Source: Hamiltosporidium tvaerminnensis
Taxonomy: Eukaryota; Microsporidia; Dubosqiidae
Length of the DNA: 64,000 nucleotides
Reading direction: 5' to 3'
NCBI GenBank assembly: GCA_022605425.2
Contig: JAKIMF020000013.1
Span: 248,001 to 312,000 of the forward strand
The translations under genes and the position numbers were made by a program. This document shows positions 1 through 9,782 of this stretch, piece after piece. The notes under the pieces are model-generated. The model was given only the letters and a program-made list of their open reading frames with translations, had not been told where the DNA came from and searched no databases. The stretch's first letter is position 1. Every line of letters starts with the position of its first letter.

Positions 1-786
1 TCCATCTTTTAATATCTTATCAAAAAAATCTACATATGCGTTAGAATCTTTATACATATCTTGTTCTGTTTCTTTTTCTTGTCCGGATTTACTGTCATAT
101 TTCATATCAGAATAGAGTTGGTCTCCACTGGATGTTTTTTCATCAATATGCGGATAAGATTCTTTAGGATCTTTGTATTTCGGATAGTAAAGATTATATT
201 TAAATGAAATCTTATCTGAGGCCTGTCGTATAAGCTTTTCTACGGTTGTAACCATATCAGAATCTGGTTCATATTTATATGAAACGTTATTCATTGTGAA
301 ATAAACCCTTGATTTTTCCTTTAGCAATATACATCTTTCTAAATCCTTTTTATTATCAAAATGACAAGTTATATATAAAAGCCCTTTAAAATCTTTACCA
401 GGAAGGTTCTTATTATTTGCATCTTCGATACAACACATTTTACACTCAAAGGTAGTAAATTTTTTACCCATTTCTTGATCTGTATCGGATGATAATACAT
501 TTATTGAACCATTTCCTTGACATAAATTGCACAAAAAATCTTCAAGTGCACCATAGTTGGTATTTTCACCATATTGTCCGTAATAACCCTCAGGATACTT
601 ATCTACAGTATTTGTAGCATCTTTAATGTATTTAAGCGGATCTTTGTAATCACTTTCTTTGTAATCACTTTCTTTGTAATCACCTTCTTTATAATCACCT
701 TTCTTACTGTCCGTTTCTTTATAATCACCTTTCTTATAATCAGTTTCTTTCTGAGAAGATTTTTCAGTAGAATTTTCTTTTTTCAT
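1..786 (-). CDS. ZPR1: ZPR1-type zinc-finger protein, N-terminal 262 residues (cut by window edge)
   Basis: Read on the minus strand from ATG at 786, the frame stays open to base 1, so the C-terminal part lies outside the window. Residues 86-118 form a finger with exactly CX2CX25CX2C spacing (C86, C89, C115, C118), the signature of ZPR1. Further on, VYFTMNNVSYKY followed by TTVEKLIRQASDKI matches the domain after the finger, including the conserved TTVEGLI-like stretch. In other eukaryotes ZPR1 binds eEF1A and acts between cytoplasm and nucleus in growth control; the usual protein has two such modules, so the second should lie beyond base 1. Residues about 16-48 are a lineage-specific tract of repeated DYKE/DYKK units. 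No CCC motif is seen before the start. Family assignment is strong from the motif spacing; function is by family. Confidence 0.75.
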   Translation of the reverse strand, partial: MKKENSTEKSSQKETDYKKGDYKETDSKKGDYKEGDYKESDYKESDYKDPLKYIKDATNTVDKYPEGYYGQYGENTNYGALEDFLCNLCQGNGSINVLSSDTDQEMGKKFTTFECKMCCIEDANNKNLPGKDFKGLLYITCHFDNKKDLERCILLKEKSRVYFTMNNVSYKYEPDSDMVTTVEKLIRQASDKISFKYNLYYPKYKDPKESYPHIDEKTSSGDQLYSDMKYDSKSGQEKETEQDMYKDSNAYVDFFDKILKDG

Positions 787-2479
787 ATATTCTTAAACCA
801 AGATATTTCCTCGTATATATAGTTTTACTATATTTTTTTGATTTGTTTTCGTAGAAAATCGAGATAAGGAAAACAATGTAAACTACCAATTGAATTTTAA
901 CTTATAATTACTCATATATAGTAAAATTTATAAATAAGATAAAAACATAACATATCAAATCTTTATTGTACAATTCATAATACTATGTGATGCTATAGGA
1001 ATAAAAATTAACTGAATAATGTTTTCTTATCTATACTCTATGATTAGATACCAAGTGAATAAATATAAAAAAAAAACTTTAAAAATTTCTACTACTAGTT
1101 TAAAATATACCTTGATAAAACTTTCTAGGTTTTTCAGTATATAAAAACATCTTTCATATATACAATCAGATTCTATTTGATTATAATCCTTTAGAAGATG
1201 TATTGGAATATAACATATGCTTTTTTTGTCTTTAAAATTTCTTCCTTTTTTGATTGACCTGTTTTTGATATTTAATTTTTCCTCTATATTTTAAATTGAT
1301 ATAACGTTTCCAATTTATTCTTCGAGAGAGGTACATTAATCCTAAACTTTGTTTGCCATACACCCTTTTCGTCATTAATTTGTAGGAATTAATTAAAGTC
1401 TGTATTTTTCATGTATCTGATATTTAGATATTTGATTATTTTTGGTTCATTTTTAGAAAAATTTATAGACTTTGAGCTACCCGACATCTTAATGGCTAAA
1501 TGTTTAAGGAACTATAAAATGAAGAAAACAAAACAATCAAGTTTAATATAACGAAATGATATCATAAACGAGCTCATAAGAGTTAGAGTAAATTTGAAGA
1601 ATATCATCTAATATTTTAAAAATCTTAGATTATAATATTAAATCTATAAAAACTTAAAAGCCTTCTAGCATAGCCGAATTTTTTATTTTCTATAATTTTT
1701 ATGGTATAATGATAGTTTTAAAAATTTCACACCGATTTACATAAGAAATTTATTTGTAGTGCTTTCGTATCCCAAATAAATATTCTTAATAATTATTTAT
1801 AGTGCTGTATTATGCAATCAAATTATTTTTACAATCGATCTCTTTCCTATATAACAACTATTTTTTATGCTATAATAGGTTTTTTCAATGTATGCTAAAA
1901 AATATTCAATTGAACATTGTCGAATCAAACTGAAATCTTGAGTTTTTTGTAATAAAACCATTATTTAATATTTACCTCAGATATTTCAAGCTTATAGATA
2001 AATGGTCAGATCCCCTCAATTTTCAACCTATATATCTTACATATATGATAAAGACAATTAATCTAGAATCCGTATATAAAATAATAGACATAAAACATGA
2101 TAACACTCTTATGTACGCTGTTCTTGTTTAATAAAAAGAAAAATAATCAATTTAACATAAGACTTGGCCTCCCCTAGTCAAAAATAATGCCGAGAAAAGC
2201 ACAAGAAAAAAATACTAGATTCTCTAAAAATTAGAGTATGGAAGTTATAAGGACTGGCAAAACCAACAATATGTTCTGGTTTCGAATGTAACCTTTCTTA
2301 GAAGCAACAGCCGAATGAATTGATATAGTGATATAAAAAAAGAATTGTTTCGAATAATCGACTAAATACTGTAAATTCCCATTTAAATATAAATTTGGAT
2401 TTCAAAATATATAAGCAAATACGAAATAATTGATAAAGCCGGTAAATATTATATTAGAGCCTCTTTATTTAAATGAATC
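787..2479. other. AT-rich spacer, no gene recognised
   Basis: No ORF of substance and no RNA gene seen. It would hold the promoter of the ZPR1-like gene, but no CCC motif is visible near that start. A slightly GC-richer stretch at about 2160-2330 has no recognisable identity. Confidence 0.5.
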
Positions 2480-3190
2480 ATTTTTTTAAAAAAAGGTGTC
2501 ATTTGTTAGATTTCTATTTTCATAAAATTGGCTCAGTTCTACGTTTTACATAAAGAACTGATCTAAAAATACACCATCGGTAGCTCTACAATACATACCG
2601 AGATTTATTATCTAAAAGCTTGCAGTCTCAATTACAGAATGAATCATTTTCCAATAGTTCGTTACACACCATTGCCTAGAGTGTAATATTAGCTTTAAAT
2701 ACGTCTTAGACTTTCTTTCTCATAATAAAACAGCATTCCCATTACTCTAGATATTCCAAACAGTAAAAACTTCTAGCCAAGTTCCAACCAAGCAACCTAA
2801 AAATAGTCCACCTATACGTTGCAATGTCATACCAACAAGTATAATCTGCTACTTATCTTTTCCAGTTTTCTAAAATGTACGTTTTTAGTACCATTCAGAC
2901 GCTAAGTCTTTAAACTCATATGAGAATAATTAGGTTTCCATGCTTTTACATGACAATTACTTACAAGTTCATCAATTTTACAATCTAGTTACATAAAAAA
3001 CTACAAACAAACTCATAGACAATCTTTTCCATTTCTTCCCATTTTTTCTCCCCACACAAATTACCATATAAAACCAAACATATAATATTTTTATCATCTC
3101 ACCAAATACCCAAACAATGAATTCACTCTAATATATTAATCTGACTACTAAGCAAATAGTTTTTTTACTTAATAATCCTCAATCCACTGT
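2480..3190 (+). repeat. R720 repeat family, decayed copy D
   Basis: Aligns by eye along its whole length with the better-preserved copies at 11957-12681 and 32839-33554, in the same orientation. Shared landmarks include the caatgtcataccaacaagta segment (2826-2845), the gtttccatgcttttacatg segment near 2935 and gttacataaaaaactacaaa near 2990. Many substitutions show that it is old. It lies just downstream of the Sec7 gene. Confidence 0.7.
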
Positions 3191-3255
3191 ATAAGGGTAA
3201 AATATTTTTTTTTATATTTTAAAATAATAAAAACCCTATTTTTCACATTTCAAAT

Positions 3256-3437
3256 ACAATTTAAAAATATAGAAATATCAATAAAATAACTTACTAATAG
3301 ATATAATAAATCTTTTAATTAAATACAATTTAAATATATAGAAATATCAATAAAATAACTTACTAATAGATATAATAAATCTTTTAATTAAATAAATTAA
3401 AAATCTATAGAAATATCAAAAAAATAAATAATTATTA
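3256..3437. repeat. Tandem array, 69-bp unit, about 2.6 copies, 3' of the Sec7 gene
   Basis: The unit starting acaatttaaa at 3256 repeats at 3325 with near identity, followed by a partial third copy to about 3437. The array begins within 60 bases of the Sec7 stop codon (3492), matching the pattern of short arrays placed against gene ends elsewhere in this window. Confidence 0.85.
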
Positions 3438-3491
3438 TTTAAATCCTTCATTTATTTTTCCTATCTGTTACTCTTTAAAATAAAATAATAT

Positions 3492-6400
3492 TTATAAATT
3501 GTAAACCTCATTATCAACACTGTTATTATCATTGTCATCACCTTTAACATCTTTTACTTTGTTATCCTTTACTATATCCTTTACTATATCATTATCCTTT
3601 AGTATATCATTATCCTGTACTATACTATTATCTTTTATTATACTATTATCCTCTACTATACTATCCTTACTCTCACTATCCTTCTTCTTACCATCCACCT
3701 TCTCTTTACCCTCACCTTCTCTTTCCTTACCAATAAATGTAAAACACTCCTTTCCTACCACACCATTACTAACATACACATCAACAACTTCATACACCTC
3801 TTCATACACATCCTTATGCTCTTTATTACACCACTCAACACATACTATCTCTCCATCCATTACCTTACAAACTCTACTACTAAATATCTTACAAATACTC
3901 ATTAAACTATTAGAATTCATATTTTTAAAATATTCTAAATTATTTTTAAATACTCTTAAAAATAAAGGTAAACTACTACTTATTAAATTTACTATCCATA
4001 ACACATATCTACTTAGTTTGGTATTATTTATAGTATCTACCTTATAAAGCATATAACATATTCTTTCTTCTAAGTCAGTAAATAACAGGTCATCAATAGG
4101 ACATAAAGAAGGGGTAATATTTAAAGGGGTGTTATTAACAGTAGTATTATTTAAAGGGGTGTTATTAACAGTACTGTCATTTAAAGGGGTGTTAGTAACA
4201 TTCCTAGTATCATAAGAGGTGTTATTTATAGTACTTGGTTCTATAGTACCACAAAAGGTGTTATTAAAGCTACCTAAATCCTTACTACTTACTGAGGTAG
4301 TGTTATCAATATTACTACTTACTGAGGTAGTACTGTTAATATTACTTAAATCTTTACTACTCTTAGACGTGTTAACACTATCACCTCTTCTCATAAAGTA
4401 CCTTTCTACTACCTTATTGTTCATAACACTGTTACACTTCATAAAAAATAAAAATACATTTCTTATATCTTTAAGACACACATCAAATCTCTCTATAAAA
4501 TACCTTTTATTTTTATAACCCATTATATATGTATAGTTATAATAACACCCCTTTATTACTACATATTTAAACATGTCATATTTGTATTGTAAATTTAAAA
4601 CAAAATTAAAGCAGAGATGTAGATCTGTATTGTTAAAGGGGTGTTGTATATCAGTGTTGTTATTAACAGGGTGTTGTGTATTAGTGTTGTTATTAACGGG
4701 GTGTTGTGTATTAGTACATATATTAACACCCTTTATATTACTACCCCGATCACTAACACCCTGTTGTTCATCAGTAGTATCATTAACACCCTTTATATCA
4801 CTACCCTTATGATTAACACCCTCTTCTTTACCCTTATCATTGACACCCTGTTGTTCATCAGTAGTATCACCAACACCCTTTATATTACTACCCCGATCAC
4901 TAACACCCTCTAACATACTCTTATCTCTAACACCCTCTATATTACTACTCTTATGATTAACACCCTCTAACATACTCTTAGCACTAACACCCTCTACTAC
5001 CCTATCACCCTCTAACATACACTCTTCCACACTACAATATTTAAATATATACCTCTCTATAACATCTATAACACTACTATCAATACATTCTGAATCCTCT
5101 TTAACACACTTATCTAAAACACTAATAACACTAAGTCTCCATTCCTTTATAAATGTACAAAGTACACCTGTTAATCTTAATTCTACTACTTTTTCTATTA
5201 AATAAGACATGTAATTTATATTACCTTTAAATATAATACATACTTCATTTAACACCCCTTTAATTCTAAAACAGTTTCTATCAATAATAAGAAATAAAAA
5301 CCAAAGATAAAAGGTGTTATTTGATAGAAGGATAGAAGGGGTGTTATTTGTATGTTGTGTTGTTAAAGGGGTGTTATTTGCAGTGTTGTTGTTTAAAGGG
5401 TTATAATTATTAGTACTAGTATTAACAGGAGGTAAAGCATTAGTACTAGTATTTAAAGGGTTATAATCATTAGTTACAATATTTAAAGGGTTATAATCAT
5501 TAGTACCAGTATTAAAAGGGTTATAATTATTAGTACTAGTATTAACAGGGTTATAATTATTAGTACCAGCATTAACAGGGTGTAAAGTATTAGTACTATC
5601 ACCCTTATCACTACTATCATTATAAACAATATACTTTATAAGAAGTATATAATACTTATCAGGTAATGAAGATGTTATTCTTATATATTTATTATATACA
5701 TTCTCATATTTAGAAATAAAATGTTCTTTCTTCTTACACTTAGTATAAAGAGTATATAATATATTTAAAGGTAAAGATAGTAAAGTAAGAAGTTGGGAGT
5801 GATTAGTAGTGGTGATATTGGTAGTAGTGTTATTAAAGGGGTGTTGTTCATTAGTAGTGTTATTAAAGGGGTGTTGTTCATCTGTATTATTACTAACACC
5901 CTGTTGTTTATTACTAGTTATGTTAACACCCTGTTGTTTACTATCCATATCACCAACACCCTCTAATACATTATCCATATCACCAACACCCTTTATATTA
6001 CTATCCATATTACTAACACCCTCTAATACATTATCCATATCACCAACACCCTTTATATTACTATCCATATTACTAACACCCTTTATATTACTACCCCTAT
6101 CTCTAACACCCTGTTGTTCATCAGATAGATTGTTAACACCCTTTATATTACTACCCCTATCACTAACACCCTGTTGTTCATCAGATAGATTGCTAAAACC
6201 ACCTACCCCTACACCAATACTATCCCCATACCACTTATCTATATCCTGTACAATCTCTATAAAAATATCAATTATCTCTTCAATCTTAACATCTAAATAT
6301 TTACTAATATATTCTAAATAATATATTAAAGGTTCTATTAAATGTAAATATTTACATATTTCTATATAATAACAAGATATATGATAAGGTATTATAGGTG

Positions 6401-9400
6401 TTATAGATTTATAAGTGTTATTTATAATATAAGTGTAAGAAGATATTATATAGAAAGGACAAAGTGTATAAGATAAGGATATAGGTGTAGTGTTATTTAC
6501 AGTGTTGTTATTTAAAGGGGTGTTATTTATAGTACTTATACTTATAGGGGTGTTATTTATAGGGGTGTTACTATTAGCACTAATAGCTATATGGGTGTTA
6601 TTTACAGTATTGTTATTTATAGGGGTGTTACCAATATCCTTACCAATATCCTTACTTATACTACATTTAGATAGTAGGGTGTTAATATCACTACCTATAG
6701 TTATAGGAGTGTTATTATTAACACTAGTATTATAAAGAGTATTAATACAAGTAAAAGTATTATTTCTATACTTATCATTACTAGTATTACCACTATCCTT
6801 ATCCTTACAGGTATTATTACTATACTTATCATTACTAGTATTATTACTATAGTTATCCTTACTATCCTTATCCTTACTAGTATTATTACTATACTTTTCT
6901 GTACTATACTTATCCTTACTAGTATTATTACTGTAACACCCCCTATTACCATAACACCCTTTACACACCCTAACACTATCCCTACTACTATAATACCCTG
7001 TTAATTCTTTATATACTTCATAGTTACTAACACCCATACAATTACTATCATTAAAAACCAACCCTTTATCTTTAATACTGTTATATAAAGATAATAAATA
7101 TTCATTATTATAATAGGGTGTTATATTACAATTCCTTATACTTTCTATAAAAGATTCTTTTGATATTTTAATTTTAACATTAATGTTATGTAAGTTAGTG
7201 TTAAGCATTATTATAGCATATGATAGTATATATATATCATGTAGAGTAAAGGGTGTAGTATTGTTATTGTTAGTAGGGGTAGTAGGGTGTAATTTACTAT
7301 CCTTATCGGTAACAGGGTGTTGTTCACTAGTACTGTTACTAAGAGGGTGTTGTTCACTAGTACTGTTACTAAGAGGGTGTTGTTTCACATCCTTGTTACT
7401 AACAGGGTGTAATTTACTATCCTGATCTTTATCACCCTCTAACATATCACTCTTATCACCCTTTAACACATCACTATTATCACCCTCTAATTCCTTATCC
7501 AATCCTATTTCTACCTTGTTATCCTCATAATACTTACTAGAGAATGCTTCTAACACACGTATAACCTTTTGACTTTCACCAGGCATAACAAAAGAAAAAA
7601 GAACTTTTCTTATACAACTAAGTATATCATAACCATGAAATACAAAAGTAGACATAAAAACTTTCAATGCTTCTAAATTACCTTCACCAGATATATAATT
7701 ACCTAAAACTTTTAAATCTGTTATATACGAATACCTTAGAAATAAAAAAGTCTCTTTTTTTATACTTAAATTTGCTTTTTCTAATGAACATGTCTTATTA
7801 AAAATATGTATTTTTAATAAAAAGTTATTCTTGTTATTTGTAAGTAAATGTATATTTGTATAGTGGAGTGAGATATTATTAGTAGTATGATTAACAGGGT
7901 GTTGTTTATTTAGATTGGTGTTAACAGGGTTTAAGGTATTAGTACTATAGTTAACAGGGGGTTGTTCATTAGTACAGTGGTTTAAAGGGTGTTGTTCATT
8001 AGTACAGTGGTTTAAAGGGTGTTGTTCATTAGTACAGTGGTTTAAAGGGTGTTGTTCATCTGTACAGTGGTTAACAGGGTTTTGTTCATTATTAATATCA
8101 ATAACAGGGTGTTGTTTATTATCCTTATAGTTAACAGGGTGTTGTTCCTTATTACTATCAATAACAGGGTGTAAAGTATTATTACTATCAATAACAGGGT
8201 GTTGTTCCTTATCCTTATAGTTAACAGGGTGTTGTTCCTTATCCTTATAGTTAACAGGGTGTTGTTTATTATCCTTATAGTTAACACCCCCAATCATATT
8301 ATTATTACCCTCCACCATACTACTATCATTAACACCCCCTACATACATACTACTATCATTAACACCCCCTACATACATATAACCACCACTACACCTTCTA
8401 TACCCCTCCTTAATATCATTTATTACTCTAACAAATGTATCAATAGTATTATTACTTATATCATTAATAAATACATCAAAACATATATTTTTAAATAAAT
8501 AATTTAAATCAAAATATAATAAAATAAAAGGATATAAATTAACAGGTAATAAACAATTACTTATTAATATATTGTTATATAATAAGTAAGTATTTAAAGG
8601 TGTTAAATAAGATAATAAGTAATTAGAAATAGAATCATTGTTATAGAAATAAAGCTTAACACAGTGAATATCAGAAATAGTATTAGTGAGGTTGTTATAT
8701 ATTATTCTGTTATTATCTATATTACCAATATAATTATTATTATATCTATTACTAATATAATTATTATCTATATATCTATTGCTAATATAATAATTATTAT
8801 TATTATCTATATATCTATTACTATGATTATCTATATCTCTATTACTAATATTATCATATCCACTGTATCTATTGTCATATCCACTATATCTATTATCATA
8901 TCCACTATACCCATATACCATACTACTTATTATACTGCTTAGGTATGGATATCCTATATATAAATTATTATCTATAAACATATTAAAATAAAAAGGTATT
9001 ATTTTAATAAATAAATTATTAATTTGTAATAAAAGTATTTTTTTAACGATTTTTTCTTTTAAAAAAAAATAAAATTTAAAAAAAATATCTTTTTGTAAAG
9101 AAGGTGTTATTTTTGTAGTAAATAATGTATATAAAGTTTTAAAGTATATGTATAGTGTTAATTCTACATCTTTATCAAAACGTGATATTTTAAGAGTAAG
9201 AATAAGAGGGGTAAGAGTAGAAAGGAAAGTATTATTATTTGATTGGTTGTTATTAGGGGTGTGTTGGTATGGGTGGTTGTTATTAGTAATAGTATTGATA
9301 GTAGTATTGATTGTAGTATTATTAGTAACAGTATTGATAGTATAAGGGTTATTAGTATAAGGGTTATTAGTATAAGGGTTACTATAAGGGTCATTAGTAA

Positions 9401-9782
9401 TAGTATTATTAGTATAGTTATTAGTATAGTTATTACTATAAGGGTTGTTAGTATAAGGGTTGATATCTATTCTACTACTATCACCATCCCTACTACCCTC
9501 ACTTTCCATATCCCTACTATTAGCATCAATATTATTATAGTATTTAGTTGTTACTGTTCGTTTTATGTATGGTATTCTGTTTATATATTCATTTAATAAT
9601 GTAAGTATCTGTGTAATATCTTCATTATTATATTTCTTAATACTAATAAGATTTATAAATGTATTGTTAAGTGATGTGTTGGTAGGTGGAAATGTGAGTT
9701 GTTTTATTATTTTATTTATTTCTTTGTTTTGAGAGGTTGATAGTGTTAGAAGGTGGATGTGTGTGTTAATGAGGTGTGGCAT
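3492..9782 (-). CDS. SEC7: Sec7-domain ARF guanine-nucleotide exchange factor, repeat-inflated (2,096 aa)
   Basis: The Sec7 catalytic domain loads GTP on ARF-family GTPases to drive Golgi vesicle budding. It is recognised from about residue 685: LGNYISGEGNLEALKVF, then FVMPGESQKVIRVLEAF with the catalytic glutamate at E736, then MLNTNLHNINVK starting at M859. Between these two halves, where other family members have about 15 residues, this protein has about 95, mostly KLHP/EQHPLSN repeats. The rest is conserved-looking hydrophobic blocks separated by low-complexity tracts: PYTNN, YSGYDNR, QHPVN, NNTPLN, KGVSN/QQGV, KDKDSNNT. Total length resembles yeast Sec7 (about 2,000 aa), but much of it is repeat. 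Start ATG at 9782 is favoured because CCC lies 6-8 bases upstream. Subfamily (BIG/Sec7 rather than GBF1) is inferred from size. C-rich coding strand at the 5' end, G-rich at the 3' end. Confidence 0.85.
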   Translation of the reverse strand: MPHLINTHIHLLTLSTSQNKEINKIIKQLTFPPTNTSLNNTFINLISIKKYNNEDITQILTLLNEYINRIPYIKRTVTTKYYNNIDANSRDMESEGSRDGDSSRIDINPYTNNPYSNNYTNNYTNNTITNDPYSNPYTNNPYTNNPYTINTVTNNTTINTTINTITNNNHPYQHTPNNNQSNNNTFLSTLTPLILTLKISRFDKDVELTLYIYFKTLYTLFTTKITPSLQKDIFFKFYFFLKEKIVKKILLLQINNLFIKIIPFYFNMFIDNNLYIGYPYLSSIISSMVYGYSGYDNRYSGYDNRYSGYDNISNRDIDNHSNRYIDNNNNYYISNRYIDNNYISNRYNNNYIGNIDNNRIIYNNLTNTISDIHCVKLYFYNNDSISNYLLSYLTPLNTYLLYNNILISNCLLPVNLYPFILLYFDLNYLFKNICFDVFINDISNNTIDTFVRVINDIKEGYRRCSGGYMYVGGVNDSSMYVGGVNDSSMVEGNNNMIGGVNYKDNKQHPVNYKDKEQHPVNYKDKEQHPVIDSNNTLHPVIDSNKEQHPVNYKDNKQHPVIDINNEQNPVNHCTDEQHPLNHCTNEQHPLNHCTNEQHPLNHCTNEQPPVNYSTNTLNPVNTNLNKQHPVNHTTNNISLHYTNIHLLTNNKNNFLLKIHIFNKTCSLEKANLSIKKETFLFLRYSYITDLKVLGNYISGEGNLEALKVFMSTFVFHGYDILSCIRKVLFSFVMPGESQKVIRVLEAFSSKYYEDNKVEIGLDKELEGDNSDVLKGDKSDMLEGDKDQDSKLHPVSNKDVKQHPLSNSTSEQHPLSNSTSEQHPVTDKDSKLHPTTPTNNNNTTPFTLHDIYILSYAIIMLNTNLHNINVKIKISKESFIESIRNCNITPYYNNEYLLSLYNSIKDKGLVFNDSNCMGVSNYEVYKELTGYYSSRDSVRVCKGCYGNRGCYSNNTSKDKYSTEKYSNNTSKDKDSKDNYSNNTSNDKYSNNTCKDKDSGNTSNDKYRNNTFTCINTLYNTSVNNNTPITIGSDINTLLSKCSISKDIGKDIGNTPINNNTVNNTHIAISANSNTPINNTPISISTINNTPLNNNTVNNTTPISLSYTLCPFYIISSYTYIINNTYKSITPIIPYHISCYYIEICKYLHLIEPLIYYLEYISKYLDVKIEEIIDIFIEIVQDIDKWYGDSIGVGVGGFSNLSDEQQGVSDRGSNIKGVNNLSDEQQGVRDRGSNIKGVSNMDSNIKGVGDMDNVLEGVSNMDSNIKGVGDMDNVLEGVGDMDSKQQGVNITSNKQQGVSNNTDEQHPFNNTTNEQHPFNNTTTNITTTNHSQLLTLLSLPLNILYTLYTKCKKKEHFISKYENVYNKYIRITSSLPDKYYILLIKYIVYNDSSDKGDSTNTLHPVNAGTNNYNPVNTSTNNYNPFNTGTNDYNPLNIVTNDYNPLNTSTNALPPVNTSTNNYNPLNNNTANNTPLTTQHTNNTPSILLSNNTFYLWFLFLIIDRNCFRIKGVLNEVCIIFKGNINYMSYLIEKVVELRLTGVLCTFIKEWRLSVISVLDKCVKEDSECIDSSVIDVIERYIFKYCSVEECMLEGDRVVEGVSAKSMLEGVNHKSSNIEGVRDKSMLEGVSDRGSNIKGVGDTTDEQQGVNDKGKEEGVNHKGSDIKGVNDTTDEQQGVSDRGSNIKGVNICTNTQHPVNNNTNTQHPVNNNTDIQHPFNNTDLHLCFNFVLNLQYKYDMFKYVVIKGCYYNYTYIMGYKNKRYFIERFDVCLKDIRNVFLFFMKCNSVMNNKVVERYFMRRGDSVNTSKSSKDLSNINSTTSVSSNIDNTTSVSSKDLGSFNNTFCGTIEPSTINNTSYDTRNVTNTPLNDSTVNNTPLNNTTVNNTPLNITPSLCPIDDLLFTDLEERICYMLYKVDTINNTKLSRYVLWIVNLISSSLPLFLRVFKNNLEYFKNMNSNSLMSICKIFSSRVCKVMDGEIVCVEWCNKEHKDVYEEVYEVVDVYVSNGVVGKECFTFIGKEREGEGKEKVDGKKKDSESKDSIVEDNSIIKDNSIVQDNDILKDNDIVKDIVKDNKVKDVKGDDNDNNSVDNEVYNL
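4618..5020 (-). repeat. Intragenic repeat block: QHPVN units then EGV/KGV/QQGV units
   Basis: On the plus strand, 4630-4715 carries the GGGTGTTGT unit three times (encoding QHP), then 4725-5010 carries more than ten AACACCCT units in the opposite orientation (encoding KGV, QGV and EGV). The switch of motif orientation occurs within about 20 bases, at roughly 4715-4735. Confidence 0.85.
5330..5600 (-). repeat. Intragenic repeat block: NTP and YNPLN/NPVN units
   Basis: Plus strand shows repeated aaaggggtgttatt and aaagggttataat units of about 30 bases with tagtactagtatt spacers. They encode NNTPLN and NDYNPLN/NNYNPVN repeats in the Sec7 protein. Confidence 0.8.
5826..6190 (-). repeat. Intragenic repeat block: EQHPFN, QQGV, LEGVGDMD and NIKGVSN units
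   Basis: Two GGGTGTTGTTCAT units (5836-5880) are followed by at least ten AACACCC units with ccatatcac or ttatatta spacers. A 60-base unit (about 5950-6070) is itself duplicated almost perfectly. Confidence 0.85.
6740..6945 (-). repeat. Intragenic repeat block: Asn/Lys/Asp-rich NNTSKDK units
   Basis: Repeats of actagtattattactatac and ttatccttactatcc type encode YSNNTSKDKDS-like peptides. These are 12-30 base units with small variations, so turnover appears recent. Confidence 0.75.
7300..7450 (-). repeat. Repeat insertion inside the Sec7 catalytic domain
   Basis: Four AGGGTGTTGT-type units (one shortened to AGGGTGTAA) encode KLHP/KQHPLSN/EQHPLSN. They sit between the E736 motif and the M859 motif of the Sec7 fold, where the family has only a short loop. 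Confidence 0.8.
7895..8380 (-). repeat. Largest intragenic QHP repeat block, with an inverted flank
   Basis: About a dozen aacagggtgttgtt or aaagggtgttgtt units of 30-36 bases encode HPVNYKDKEQ and HPLNHCTNEQ repeats. From 8283 the orientation flips to aacacccc units encoding GGVND. The 30-base unit at 7970-8060 is repeated four times almost identically. Confidence 0.9.
8655..8925 (-). repeat. Intragenic NRYIDNN and YSGYDNR repeats
   Basis: Short units such as tctatatatctattactaa and tatccactatatctattatca encode ISNRYIDNN and three YSGYDNR units, respectively, in the N-terminal quarter of the Sec7 protein. Confidence 0.75.
9340..9465 (-). repeat. Intragenic NPYTNN/NNYTNN repeats
   Basis: Units of 12-15 bases (gttattagtataagg type) encode NPYTNN and NYTNN runs near residues 105-150 of the Sec7 protein. 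Confidence 0.8.

Noticed and set aside
574-822. 82-codon plus-strand hydrophobic frame
   Set aside because: Antisense to the DYKE repeats of the ZPR1-like gene, which explains its Phe/Ile/Thr repeats.
3532-6321. Several plus-strand frames of 79-171 codons opposite the Sec7 gene
   Set aside because: Shadows of the repetitive Sec7 gene; compositions are Ser/Leu/Thr runs created by the opposite-strand repeats.
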